A stretch of DNA of 64,000 bases, taken from contig CAVNZM010000003.1 in assembly GCA_963693365.1 (NCBI GenBank), positions 7,068,001 through 7,132,000 on the forward strand, written 5' to 3'. Positions 1-13,006 of the stretch are shown piece after piece. How positions within the stretch are numbered: the first letter of the stretch is position 1; the number at the start of each line of letters is the position of its first letter. The DNA is from Amoebidium appalachense (taxonomy: Eukaryota > Ichthyosporea). The translations under genes were made by a program, and so were the position numbers. The notes under the pieces were generated by a model. The model did not search any database. It saw only the letters and a program-made list of their open reading frames with translations, and was not told the DNA's origin.

Positions 1-345
1 AGAACATGGTGAACCGCACCAATGCTAACATGTTGGACCGGCAGGCCAATGAAAGTGCACCTATGATATTGAACAAGAACATGGTAGGCCGAGAGGCTAA
101 TAAAACTCTATTGTAAGCCGGTGCCGGCATCGCTGGAATTGCATGACGGACAATGTCATACGTATACCACTTCATGCAACCGTCATGCGTGTGGGAAGGG
201 GAAGGTGCGCACTGCTTTAACGGAGACGCTTGGCTGGGAGACCCAGAAATGTGGGCGTGTAACATTGCCAAAGTGCTGTGTGCATGTGGTGGACAGACTT
301 GAAGCCGAAAAATATGGAAGGTGTCAGGCATTCCCCCGCACGGCA

Positions 346-377
<32 letters not shown>

Positions 378-929
378 GCGCTAGGCAACTATCATTAATG
401 CATTATCGACTATCACATCATGTATGCGCACTTCCACATCTATGCACAACCCATATGAATCTGGATGTACAAGCAAACCGTTCACGTGCACAGAATTCCG
501 TGTAAGTTGTGAAGGCGTCTGACCCATGGTCATGCGCCCCGTATTAATTTTTTTCAAAACAAACTCAGTAAGTAGCTAATATTAGCTACAGTGGGGTCAT
601 CTGCGCAAGCAAACCCATTCGTGCAATCTTCCCGGGCACATTATATGTACATCTTCTCACCGCACCCGCAATATTTACAGTCTACAGACCTACATGACGA
701 ACTAATCCTTGCATACGTCGTGCCATTCTGTAGTAAACCGATATTGTTTTGTGGTGCTGCTACATGTTCAGTCCAGACCTACAGGGCGGATCATTGCACA
801 CACCTGCAGACATACAAGATGAAGACTTGCCCTCCCATGTATCAGCGTGCCTGCTACACACACATGCAGCAGCCTGCTACACACACCCTCTTGACAGATA
901 TCCACTCACGTATGTGCCTAGCCCTGGTT
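1..929. other. No gene recognised; left-edge non-coding sequence
   Basis: I see no exon or conserved protein here. It holds a run of G at 346-376 and, at the very start, two diverged copies of a roughly 60-bp segment beginning AAGAACATGGT. It lies beyond the 3' end of the minus-strand hydrolase gene, whose stop codon is at 932-930, so it may contain that gene's 3' UTR. Short open frames here are not supported by any motif. Confidence 0.5.
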
Positions 930-3900
930 TCATTCAGCAGGGCATGGGGGTGGCAGGAAGCTGCGTACAGCCTCGACCACCGGGGGCCACATGGTGTCAC
1001 GGCTGAAGAAGTGGTTGGCCCCCGGCACTATCAGCAGCTGGTGGTGGGGCACTGCCGCGGCATAGGCATGTGCATCCGACTGTAGTTGTTTGTGTGCCGT
1101 GCACCGCCAGGGAAGTTGAGAGAGGGGAAGGGGGGGGGGGGGGGGGGGGGGGGTATGGGAGGTTAGTGGGTTGGCGGTGGTGGTTGGGTACCTTAGACAA
1201 CTAAAGGAGTGGAGTCAGGAGGGGCAAGTGGGGAGAAGAGAGAGGAAACAAAGAGGAGGGGGGGAGGGGGGGGGGGGGGGGGGAGGGGGGAGGGGATTGT
1301 GAGTGCCATTGAGGTTGGAAGTACTTGTAGTGTGCGTTCCTGCATTTACATGTATAAGTGCAGTGCACATTGGAAGTTGCCCTATTCAAGTGTGCACCCG
1401 TGTAGTATGCCTATGCGTGTTATGTGTGTGTGGATATTTGTGCTCCAAAGACATGTCTTTTGGCAGCTTAAGCGACAAAGCACAACTGGCAGAGGGTGGG
1501 AAGTGGCTAGGAGAGCCGCATCCGTGGGGAAGGAGAAGAGAGGGAGGGCAAGTGACTTGGCAATTCCGTGTGCAGGATGTCCACAAAACGAACCAAACAA
1601 TCCCTCCAGCCATTGAACAACAACGGCAATGGCTGGGCTGTCACAGCGGGGCCATACCACAGGGGTGGTGTTGTCTGCATCTCCGTGCACGGTCAGCACG
1701 TGTGCGCCCAGGCCCCTGACGATTGCAGCAACATCCATGGCTGCACGCTCATCAAGTGCGGCCTGCGTCAGCACCATGCGCTGCCCTCGTGCCTCCCTGA
1801 GGGTGTGTGTGTGTGTGTGTATGTATGTGTGGGTGTGTGTGCGTGTATTTGTTGCGTGGGGGGGGGGGGGGGGGGGGGGGCATGTGGCCGTGTGATGTGG
1901 GTGGGTAGGTAGGTGTGTGGTTGTATCTGAGAGGGAGGGTGAGTGTGGTGGTGTGGGTGACAGTTAGGTGGGGTCGTTGTAGAGGTGTTGTTTGTGTGTG
2001 TGTTGCCTGAGCACATATGCTTGTGGTGGTCGGAGGGGGGGTGATTGTAGGGGTGTGCAGGTGACGTGCAAGTGGAATAGTGGCCCTAATTAGTGCAATA
2101 CCCACCATACTGTATGGCCCTGATTAACTAGTGCAATACCCACCATACTGTATGGCCCTAATTAATTAGTGCAATACCCACCATACTGTATGGCCCTAAT
2201 TAGTGCAATACCCACCATACTGTATGGCCCTAATTAGTGCAATACCCACCATACTGTATGGCCCTAATTAGTGCAATACCCACCATACTGTATGGCCCTA
2301 ATTAGTGCAATACCCACCATACTGTATGGCCCTAATTAGTGCAATACCCACCATACTGTATGGCCCTAATTAATAAGTGCAATACCCACCATACTGTATG
2401 GCCCTAATTAGTGCAATACCCACCATACTGTATGGCCCTAATCAATTAGTGCAATACCCACCATACTGTATGGCTCTAATTAACTAGTGCAATACCCACC
2501 ATACTGTATGGCCCTAATTAATTAGTGCAATACCCACCATACTGTATGGCTCTAATTAACTATTGCAATACCCACCATACTGTATGGCCCTATTAATTAG
2601 TGCAATACCCACCATACTGTATGGCCCTAATTAATTAGTGCAATACCCACCATACTGTATGGCCCTAATTAGTGCAATACCCACCATACTGTATGGCCCT
2701 AATTAGTGCAATACCCACCATACTGTATGGCCCTAATTAATTAGTGCAATACCCACCATACTGTATGGCCCTAATTAATTAGTGCAATACCCACCATACT
2801 GTATGGCTTTAATTAACTATTGCAATACCCACCATACTGTATGGCCCTAATTAGTGCAATACCCACCATACTGTATGGCCCTAATTAATTAGTGCAATAC
2901 CCACCATACTGTATGGCCCTGGTCAATTAGTGCAACACCCACCATACTGTATGGCCCTAATTAATTAGTGCAATACCCACCATACTGTATGGCCCTTTGT
3001 CCTCAGGTCCTCGTACTGCTGGGCGGTGAATCTGCCCTCGGGGGATGTGGTCCATATGGAAGCGCCCAGCAAGGTTGACCACGTGCGTGATGGTGGTGTC
3101 TGTGCCTGCATACAGCAGGCAGCCTGGGGAGGCGGGAGATGTGCATGTCGGTGATGTGCCTTAGGTTACAACGAAAAGAATGTGCTTGCCGTTCATGCCG
3201 TTTCCTGTTTGAGCCTAAAAGAGGCTTTTGGTGGCTTGCTAGATGGTTGAGATTTATTTCTCCCTTGTATCAACCTGCCCCCTCTGTGGCCCTTGAAGTG
3301 ACCAAATACTCAAAGACGGTAACAAAGCATACTGCTCCGTCGTCGGCCAATGTCTAGGGGTTTTATCGAAGGAGGTGGGGGACCAGGTGTGGATGTGGGT
3401 GTTGAGCATAAAGTACAAAGTTTCGTGAGGGAAACACTTACGCAGATATGGGAACCAAACCAAAAAAAAAGAGAGAGAAGCCCAAAAAATGGCGGTGAGG
3501 AGGGGTTGTCCCAAAGGCATACCTAGGACGGCCTTTGAGTGGCCCACCAGAGCCGTCACGTGCCAGCCCTGCCTCCGCAGGTACGCCACCACGGCACCGA
3601 TCTCGGCCGCCTCCCCCTGTGCAACACCCATGCTCTTTGGTGTTTGCCTTGAGATCTATACACCCAACCTTCTTTCCACTTGCCTTGCTCGGGTTGCATC
3701 TAGAAGTCCCCTCCCTCCCTTCCTCCAGCGCCCGCCGTCTGCCCATGCCCGTCGCCCCACCTCTCTCTCGCTCTCCCTCCTCTCCTCACCTCCCCCCACC
3801 CCCTCAAGGGGACGAGGCACACACACAACACACACACACGCACACATGCAGACAAACACACACACAAGACACACGGCCACCCAAAAAAGAACAAATTACC

Positions 3901-5002
3901 AATCCCCAAGATCTTGTCCATCAATCGTTCCCTTTTCCGCGGCTGCCTAGCTCAGGGCGTAACCACATAAGGCATAAAATAGATCTCTTCCAGCCTTCCC
4001 TTTCAGATCACTTCCACATCACTACTCTCTTATTTCTTTCCCGTTCCCACAGCCCTCGCTACTGCAGATACATAAGCTGGCAACCCTCCACCCCTTCCCT
4101 CCCTCCCACCTCCCCGCTGCTCCCCATCTCTACCCTTCCCCCTCCCCCCTCACCCTATCTTGCCCCCCCCCCCCCCCCCCCCCCCCCCCCGCCCCTTCCC
4201 CCCCCCCCCCCCCCCCTTCCCACCGATTCCCCCACCCCCCCCAAACCCCACCCCGTTCCACCCCCATCCCCGCCTCCCCCTCCCCCTCACCCTCCCCCCT
4301 CACCCTCCCCTCCCCCCCTCCCCCCCGCCCTCCCCCCCCCCCCCCCTTCCCACCGATTCTCCTCCCCCCCCCCCCCCCCCCCCCCCCCACCCCACCCCCA
4401 CCCCCGCTCCCCCCTCCCCCTCCCCCTTCCCCCCTCACCCTCCCTCACCCTCCCCTGCCCCCTCCCCTCCCCCCCCCTCCCCCCTGTCCCCGTACGTGGT
4501 AGTTGCCGTACTGCAGGCTGCCCTCGCTCTCCCCGTTGCCGCTGAAGTCAAACCGTGCCGTGCTGTGTTCCAGGCCGTCAGCCAGCCTCAGCAGCAAGGG
4601 AGTGTCCCGGGTGCTGAACGATCCGTGACACAGCAGCACGAGGTCTCGCCCTGCACCCTTGGCACGCACTACGCCGTGTAGAAGCTCCCCCGTGGGTGCG
4701 TGCACACTGATCTGCCAAGCACCAGCTCAGTGTCCTGAAACGACCAGGCATTGTTTGCTATCAGAATTAATAATTTTTCTGGTATCCCTACCTGCCTTCC
4801 GTAAAGCTTTGCCCCTATATGCCCCTTAGAAGGTTCCCAGGGTTAACAGAAGTGATGCCTTTCCCATATAAAGCCATAGGCTAAGCCTGTGCCCATCCTT
4901 TGGTTCTCAGACTGGACCGTGTATTTACTATGCGGGACAGAACTGAGGGTTGGCACGGCAAAACGGCACCTTTGTTTCGTGCGGTGCCTCGATGCCTGCC
5001 AT
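930..5002 (-). CDS. Alpha/beta hydrolase (serine hydrolase, S33-like), 6 exons
   Basis: Exons on the minus strand: 5002-4970, 4711-4496, 3616-3523, 3123-2981, 1796-1658, 1079-930. The start ATG has a strong context (CCACCATGG). The product would be about 257 residues, normal for the family. Visible motifs: oxyanion region LLCHGSFSTRD, FDFSGNGESEG, nucleophile elbow VGHSKA (Ser about 110), HVVNLAGRF, acid loop VHGDADNTTPV (Asp about 203) and PGANHFF (His about 231), giving a complete Ser-Asp-His triad. The family hydrolyses esters or peptides; the substrate cannot be told. No signal peptide is evident, so a cytosolic enzyme is likely. One base too many lies in exon 4, around the C run at 3040-3044: the frame before reads THVVNLAGRFHMDH and the frame after reads GRFTAQQYEDLRTKG. 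Dropping one base makes all phases agree. It is either a sequence error or a disabling mutation. The exon 4 donor lies inside a minisatellite. Confidence 0.85.
2082..2995 (-). repeat. 34/38-bp minisatellite in hydrolase intron 4, about 25 copies
   Basis: The core CCACCATACTGTATGGCCCT is repeated about 25 times with spacers TAATTAGTGCAATAC or TAATTAATTAGTGCAATAC and a few substitutions. It fills most of the intron between exons 3123-2981 and 1796-1658. The right-most copy overlaps the coding end of the upstream exon. Read on the gene strand, the splice junction CATACAGTATG|GTGGGT is therefore present in nearly every unit. Confidence 0.95.
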
Positions 5003-5421
5003 GGTGGCTCTAAATGCTGTAGGTTGGCCCGAGAAGCACGGTGAATATTCAAACATGAGCTGTAAACGAGCGCCTTTCTATAGCCGTGTGTATGCAAGCC
5101 AGGATGCTATGCAAGTCCGACTAGGCTGGAGAGCTTGCAAGGGAGAACGTGACCAAGAACAACTTATGATCTGTATCAAATAGAAGCATGTCTACTTATC
5201 TATACCCAATCGTATAGCCTTTTATGCAACATTTTTATCCAATCAGTGCGAAGGTCACGGATGCATGTGGCCGCGGCCCCGCGCTCAGCTCACGGCCGTG
5301 ACACCTCAGTTCAACGTTGAGCCTCTTCACGACTCAAGTTACATACGTCTGACCGCGTAGCACAGTTGTGCGGAGCTGGAGAGCGAGTAGCTTTGTGTTG
5401 CAGTCGAAGGAGACAGTCACC
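5003..5421. promoter_or_regulatory. Shared upstream region of the hydrolase (-) and eIF5B (+) genes
   Basis: Only about 420 bp separate the two divergent start codons, so the promoters must be close together or shared. A CCAAT box is visible at 5239-5243 (ATCCAATCAG), followed by a GC-rich stretch (GGCCGCGGCCCCGCGC) near 5268-5284. No TATA box is obvious. The eIF5B ATG at 5422 has a strong context (GTCACCATGG). Transcription start sites cannot be placed from sequence alone. Confidence 0.5.
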
Positions 5422-8359
5422 ATGGGGCCTAAGAAGAAGGGAAAGCGGAAGGACGATGACGACGACTGGTACGAGTTTTCCCCATCCCCTCTTGAAAGGG
5501 GTAGGAGTTGGTTTGTGTGGTTCTGCTCTAGTTCTTTTGCCGAGAGTATTTAATTTATTCAAATCCTTTTTCTAGCCAACAGGTCTGTGAGGGGCAGGGT
5601 GAACTTGAGGACATTTTCCCTTGTTGTGAGCACGCGCATACTTGGGTGTCTGCTTTTGTACCAGCTAGGGTGTTTGGGTAGCCAGCTGAAACAAGGGTTG
5701 GGCGAAGAGTGTGTGTATGGGCCTTCTTTTTTCCTTTTTGTTCGAACACACTGGCGTTGTTTGGGAGCCCCTCCACCTTCTGTGGGGCCATTGTTTTGGT
5801 ATGGGGCTGCCACTATTGTTGACGAGGACAGTGCTTTGGGTAGGGTGGTGGGTGGGGTGCTGCCTGGGTGAATGGTTCATTGGGTCGGTTTGTAGAAGGC
5901 TGGTGCTGTGTTTTTTGGATCAGTGATTGCATGCGTATTGGCGTGCGTCTGTGTGCCGAGCTACCGATTGGTAGTTTTTTCGTATATTCCCTATCCTTGG
6001 CTTCCTGTGCTGCGTGTGTGTTTCTGTGTGCTACATGTAGGTACTTGGTTTGTGTCCCATATGCCTCGAGCGCTTTTGGTGCGTGCCTGATTTGGTTGTC
6101 TGTGCAGGTTTTGTGTAACTGCATGCCTGTTTGGTGTGGATCTTTGGATGGTGAGCTGTTGCACCTACACGTGTAGCATGGAGTCCGTCTAGGCCCGTTT
6201 GCTGGGGTGTAGGCATATGTCAGGTGAAGACGTGTCTATGCTAACCTGCTGTGTGCAGGGAAAATGAGGTGGCGGCAGAGGTGGAAAAAATGAAGCTCGA
6301 AGATGGGGGAGAGGATGAAGCCCCGGCCAACAAGAAAAAGGGCCAGAAGGCCACCCCAGCCCCGGCACCCGAGCCAAAGGGCAAGGCCAAGGGGAAGAAG
6401 GCTGTAAGTGATGATGAGTCGGAGGACGAGGGGCCCAGGCAGAAGGGAAAGCAAAAGAAGGGGAAGAAGGCAGATACAGAGAGTGAGGATGAGGCACCCA
6501 AGAAGAAGGGCAAGGGGGGTAAGGTGAAGGATGAGAGTGAGAGTGAGGAGGAGGTCCCCGTCCCTAAGAAGAAGGGGAAGAAGGGAGGCAAGGCAAGGGA
6601 TGAGAGTGAGAGTGAGGAGGAGGCCCCGGTCCCCAAGAAGAAAGGAAAGAAGGGTGGTAAGGCAAGAGATGAGAGCGAAAGTGAGGAGGATGAAGGGCCC
6701 AAGGGCAAGAAGAAGGGGCCCAAGGGGAAGAAGGCAGCAGACAGCGAGAGCGAAGAGGATGAGCCCAAGGCCAAGGGTAAGAAGAAGCCGGCCAAGAAGG
6801 CCGACACGGAGAGTGATGAAGATGAGGGGCCACGGGGCAAGAAGAAAGGCGCCAAGGGGAAGAAGGCGGCGGACAGTGAGGAGGAGAGCGAGGACGAGCC
6901 CCAGCCGGTGAAGAAGAAGGGCAAGGCCAAGCGGGTGGTGGACAGTGCCAGCGAGGACGACGAGCCAAAGCCCAAAGCAAAGGCCCAGCCAAAGGCCCAG
7001 GCCAAGGCAAAGGTGCCCGTCAATGCCTTTGCAGCCCTCAACGACGAGGACAGTGCCAGCGACGAGGACATGCCCAGCCCCCCTCCACAGAAGAAGGGGG
7101 CAAAGCCTGCCCTGTCGGATGACGACATGGACCTTGATGAGAAGAAGGTGTGTGGGGGGGGGGGAGGGGGGGTGGGGAGCATACACACTGCGTGCCGCTG
7201 TGTGGGGCTTATGCAGGCACATGCATACATGATATGGGGCAGGATGTCGGCCACGGGCAAATTTTAAGCTGCCAGGCACACACGAGGGCCTGTAGAACAG
7301 AAGGTTTTGCAAACACTGCACGTGCACATTAGCCGGAATGCACAACACACACACACACACAGCAGCACGTGCACATTAGCCGGAATGCAACAACACACAC
7401 ACACACACACACACACAGCAGCCATGCACGTTCAGTTGCGGCCGACCTACGGTACTGACATTCATTCCCCACAGGCCCCAGCACCTGCACCTGCACCTGC
7501 GGCAGGCGGCAAAGGGGGCAAGAAGGGGAAGAAGGGCAAGAAGGAGGACACGGAGGACATTGATGAGCTGCTGGCCGAGCTGGAGGGCACGGCACCACAG
7601 AAGGAAAAGCCCGCAGCAAAGGAGGAAAAGGCAGCCAAGGAGGTGAAGAAGGAGAGCGAGGGGGAGAGCGGGGACGAGGGGCCCGTGGGGGGCACGGTCA
7701 AGACGGCGGCACAGAAGAAGGCAGAGAAGAAGCAGCGGGAGAAGGAGAAGAAAAAGGCCGATGCAGCAAAGAAGAAGGAGGCGAAGGAGGACGACTTCGA
7801 CTCGGTCCTGGCTGAGCTGGGGGCAAAGCCTGCAGGTGGGTGTTGTCGGGGTGTGTGGCTAGCAGGGGTGTGTGTGTGTGCGTGTGTGTGTGGCTAATAT
7901 GTACCTTCTGTGAGAAGACACTTGTTTTTTTGTAATTTTCGGCCCATCGCAGCGATCGAAACCCGTTCGACCCTATACTTAAATGAAATCTAATTTTCAG
8001 CTCTATCGAGCGGTACTATTTGTTTGTTAGCGACGCGCAATCACAAAAAGTTTTATTAGGATATATGTACTTTTCATTAAAAAACCTTTTTTCTCCAGAT
8101 GACGATTGACTCGAGACTCACACATTGACCAATCATCAAATCAATTTGGCGCAAGATCAAACTACAAAATTTAAAAGATAGCTAACCATTAAATATTAAA
8201 GTTAGGCAATCGATGCCGATCGAGCTTTATTTTCGGAGTGTCTTCTCGTGGAAGGTACATATTAGCAGGAGTGTGTGTGTGTGCGTGCATGGCTTACAGG
8301 GGTGTGTGTGTGTGTGTGTGGCTAGCAAGGGTGTCTGTGTGTGTGTGCATGGCTTACAG

Positions 8360-8393
<34 letters not shown>

Positions 8394-9893
8394 CTAGCAG
8401 GGCTGTGTTGTGTGTGTGTGGGCTTGGCGGTGGGGTGCACAGAGCATGCAGGTGCACTGGCAGTTGCGCTTCCTGTGTGGAATGGGGTATGCATGGTGTA
8501 TGTTTGTGTTGCTGACTGTCGTCTTCCCCCACCACCACCACCACTACCCCCATGTGCTTGCACACACACGTGCGCACACACACACACACACACACACAAA
8601 CACCCACCGACACTCCCTCCCGCCCACACAAACACAGAGTTAACACCCGCACCAGCTGAAACAGCAAAGGTGGCCCCAGCCGAGCAAAAGCCAGCCCCCC
8701 CTGCAGGGGAGGGAGAGGAGGATGATGATGATGATGAGGACGAGAAGGAGGGGGGCAAGAACAAGAAGAAGAAGAAGAAGAAGCCGGTGCGTGCGTATGC
8801 ACAGGGGGCGAGGGGGGTGGCAGGGAGGGGTCGGCTCTGACAGAGGGGTGGGTGTGCAGGCAGCCAAGAAGGAGGAGCCGGCCCCGGCACCAACCAAGGT
8901 TAACGCCAGAGTCAAGGCCATGCAGGTGAGTGGGGGGAATACGGTGTGTGGTTAGGGCCATGCAGGTGAGTGGGGGGAATATGGCGTGTGGTTAGGGCCA
9001 TGCAGGTGAGTGGGGGGAATATGGCGTGTGGTTAGGGCCATGCAGGTGTGTGGGGGGAATATGGCGTGTGGTTAGGGCCATGCAGGGATACGGTGTGTGG
9101 TTAGGGCCATGCAGGGAATACGGTGTGTGGTTAGGGCCATGCAGGGAATATGGTGTGTGTGGTTAGGGCCATGCAGGTGAGTGGGGGGGAAAGTGGTGGT
9201 GGTCTAGGCCAATCAGTTCCTTTTTTTGTTGGGGGGGGGAGGGAGGGAGGGGGGTAGGATGTGGGTGTTACGTGGCCAGGGCCATGGCTTTGGATGCAGT
9301 GTGGGTGCCGACCCTGCTTGGCTGCAGGAGGCACTTCAGAAGCAGAAGGAGCTGGAGGAGAGGCTGCGCAGGGAGGAAGAGGAGAGGCAGAGGGCGGAGG
9401 AGGAGCGCATCAGAAAGGTATGGGGGGTAATGGTGGGGGGGGGGGGGGGGGGGGGGAGGGGGATCTGGGGCAGTGTGGCTGGGTCGGAGGGGGAGCATGG
9501 TCGAAGTTCTGGCTGAGCCAGAGTGGGGTGGTTGGCGGTGTGGGTGGAGTCGGGGGGGAGATGAGGATGGTGGGCGGTGTGACTGCGGTGGAGCGGGAGG
9601 GGCCGCTGTGGGTGGGTGGTTGCTAGTGTTTGTGGGATGGAGAGGTGGGGATTCTTGGCGATCTGGTGTGGGGTGGAGGAGTGGAGATGGGACGGGAGAG
9701 GTAATGGCTGAGTGTGGCTGGGACGGGCTGGGGTTTTTTTTTGTTTTGTTTTGGGGGGGGGGGGGGGATGTGAGGTGGATTAGGGCAGTGTGGTGGGTTA
9801 CTGAGGGGTTTGGGGGGCAGATTGAGGAGGAGCAGCGGCTGGAGGAGGAGCGCAAGGCGGCAAAGAAACTCAGAGAGCAGGCACGTGCACGGC

Positions 9894-9936
<43 letters not shown>

Positions 9937-10231
9937 ACACACACCCTGCCCTGCCCGACATGCACAGTGTGTTACACTCAAGCACGTCTGCACCGAGCCA
10001 GCGTACATGCATCTGCCTCGGGTGTTGTGCCGTGCCCGTACATGGCATGTCTACACTTGCTCGGCAATGTGTGTACCTGCGTGCGTGCCTGGACCCTGTA
10101 GATCTCTTTCACATGCCTGCACGGCCTCCCCGTTTTCATGTGTTGGGCGGAGCTCATGGTGTGTCCTCGTGGTCCTGCCGGTGCCCTGGCATGTGGCTGC
10201 ATCCATGTGCCTGTGTGCCTGCACGTTCCCT

Positions 10232-10281
<50 letters not shown>

Positions 10282-12964
10282 AAAAAAAAAAAAAGAAAGA
10301 AAGAAAAAGGAAAAGGAAAAGAAAAAGGAAAAAAACAAAGAAAGAAAAAAAGTTGGGCCTGTGTACCCTGCATGCCCATGTGCCCCTGCACCCTGGCTGT
10401 GCCATGCTTACTTGTTCTGCAGGAGAAGAAGGCGCGGCTCAAGGCCGAGGGCAAGCTGCTGACCAAGGCCCAGAAGGAGGCCGCAGCTAGGAGAGAGGCC
10501 TTCCTGGCCTCCCTCAAGGCCCAGGGTGCGTCTGTGTGTTGATTGGCTATGCGTGTGTGTGCCTGCGTGTTGATGGCCCTGGGTTCATGGGTGTGTGTTT
10601 TGATTGGCCCAGGGTGTGTCTGACGGCATGTTTGGATTGGCTCGTGGTATGTGCTGTCTGTGTTTATTGATTGGCCAAGGGTTCTATTGTGATTTTTTTA
10701 TCCTTACAAGGTGCAAGGTGCGGGGGGGGGGGGGGGGGGGGGGGGTTGAGTAGTGGCTGACAGGGGGTGTAGGGTTGGAGCTGCCGCCCAAGGAGGAGGG
10801 AGAGAAGAAGAAGAAGGTGGTGTACGACAAGAAGAAGAAGCGGCCCGGCCCAGCCACACAGACCTCCCACGAGCCAGATGCAGACCAGCCCCAGCGTACG
10901 TGCAGAACCCTGCTGGTGCCAGAAGGCTTGCCATGCCCTGCATGCATATTTACTTTTTGCTATTTGAATTATTTTCGCATTTTTTCTTTTTCTTTTTCCC
11001 TGGGGGGGGGGGGGGGGGGGGAGGGGGGGGAGGGGGGGGGGGGGGGGGGGGGTATTATGTCTGCATACTCAATCTTGTTGACGCTGAGGGATTGGGTGGA
11101 TTGGGGGCAAGACGGCAGTGTGCACTGGCACTTTTTGCTCACATCCGATGGCTGGCATGTGCAGGTACATCCTGCAATATGCTCTATTATGAGCATGCAA
11201 GGGTCTGTATGGTGCAAGCACGGGCACGCGTATAGTAAAATGGAGTGCAGTAAAAAGGCACCTCAGGGAGTCACATGCACACAGGCCCGTGCGCATGCAT
11301 ACAAGGTGCTAGATTTGCATACATGCTGGGGCGCTGGTCTTGCCAAAAAGGATATGTGCCTGTGGCATAATGCTGCACACAAGCACGCACGCCCATACAT
11401 CTTGTACTATTCCATGTAGTGCAGGCATACATGCACGCCCATACATCTTGTACTATTCCATGTAGTGCAGGCATACATGCACGCCCATACATCTTGTACT
11501 ATTCCATGTAGTGCAGGCATACATGCACGCCCATACATCTTGTACTATTCCATGTAGTGCAGGCATACATGCACGCCCATACATCTTGTACTATTCCATG
11601 TAGTGCAGGCATACATGCACGCCCATACATCTTGTACTATTCCATGTAGTGCAGGCATACATGCACGCCCATACATCTTGTACTATTCCATGTAGTGCAG
11701 GCATACATGCACGCCCATACATCTTGTACTATTCCATGTAGTGCAGGCATACATGCACGCCCATACATCTTGTACTATTCCATGTAGTGCAGGCATACAT
11801 GCACGCCCATACATCTTGTACTATTCCATGTAGTGCAGGCATACATGCACGCCCATACATCTTGTACTATTCCATGTAGTGCAGGCATACATGCACGCCC
11901 ATACATCTTGTACTATTCCATGTAGTGCAGGCATACATGCACGCCCATACATCTTGTACTATTCCATGTAGTGCAGGCATACATGCACGCCCATACATCT
12001 TGTACTATTCCATGTAGTGCAGGCATACATGCACGCCGGCATGCGCACGCCTCTATCTACATGTGCCCCTAGGCACAACCCTGCACCATGTGTGCATGGG
12101 CGCATCACGTGACTGACCTCATTACAGCCATGGAGGAGGACAAGAAGGAGGATGAGGTAGCCAGCAGCGAGGAGAGTGAGGCCGAGGAGGAGGCCCCCGT
12201 GGCTGAAGCCCCGGAGCCTGTAAAGGCAGAAGAGCCTGTGGTGCGTGTGTGTGGGTGCGTGCTAGGTAGGGTGTGTGGGTGCGTGCTAGGTAGGGTGTGT
12301 GGGTGCGTGGGTGGTAGGATGGGGGGGGGGGGGGGGGGGGGAATGGGTTAGAGGTGGGTGGAGAATGAGTGAGTGGGCGTGTGGGCAAGTGGGTGGATGG
12401 TTGTGGGTCTGTGTTGTGTATTGGGCGTGTGGGCAAGTGGGTGGATGGTTGTGGGTCTGTGTTGTGTATTGGGCGTGTGGGCAAGTGGGTGGCCGAGTTC
12501 GGAGGTGGGTGGGTGGTTTTTGCCTTTGTCTTGTCTGTGTCTGTGAAGGCGGTTATGGGCGGGTGGATGTGGGGGTATGTGTGCCCGAGGGGGGGGGGGG
12601 GGGGGGGGGGTTGAGAGGCATGGGTGGGTAGGTGCTGTGGTATTTGTCGTTCGTGGGTGGGTAGGTAACTGCGATTGTATGTTCGAGTGTTGCCTGGACT
12701 CATGGCTCTAGCTCACAGCAAGGTGTAACATGTCCATCTAGCTCACAGCAGGATTTTACTTGTCCATCTAGCTCACAGCAGGATTTTACTTGTCCATCTA
12801 GCTCACAGCAGGATTTTACCTGTCCATCTAGCTCACAGCAGTATGCACCTACAGGCCATGGAGGTAGACAAGGAGGCACCCGATGCCTGGGATGAGGATG
12901 TGGCCGATAGCTGGGAGGCAGCGGCTGCAGACATCATTGGCGCAGGTGTGTGGGCTTGGCCATG

Positions 12965-13006
<42 letters not shown>

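Noticed and set aside
3535-4681. Long Pro/Ser-rich open frames on the plus strand
   Set aside because: They arise from poly-C and CT-rich intron sequence of the minus-strand hydrolase; no domain or family motif is present and true hydrolase exons lie on the opposite strand.
5868-6176. Cys/Leu-rich frame in eIF5B intron 1
   Set aside because: It is wholly intronic, without homology, and typical of GT-rich sequence.
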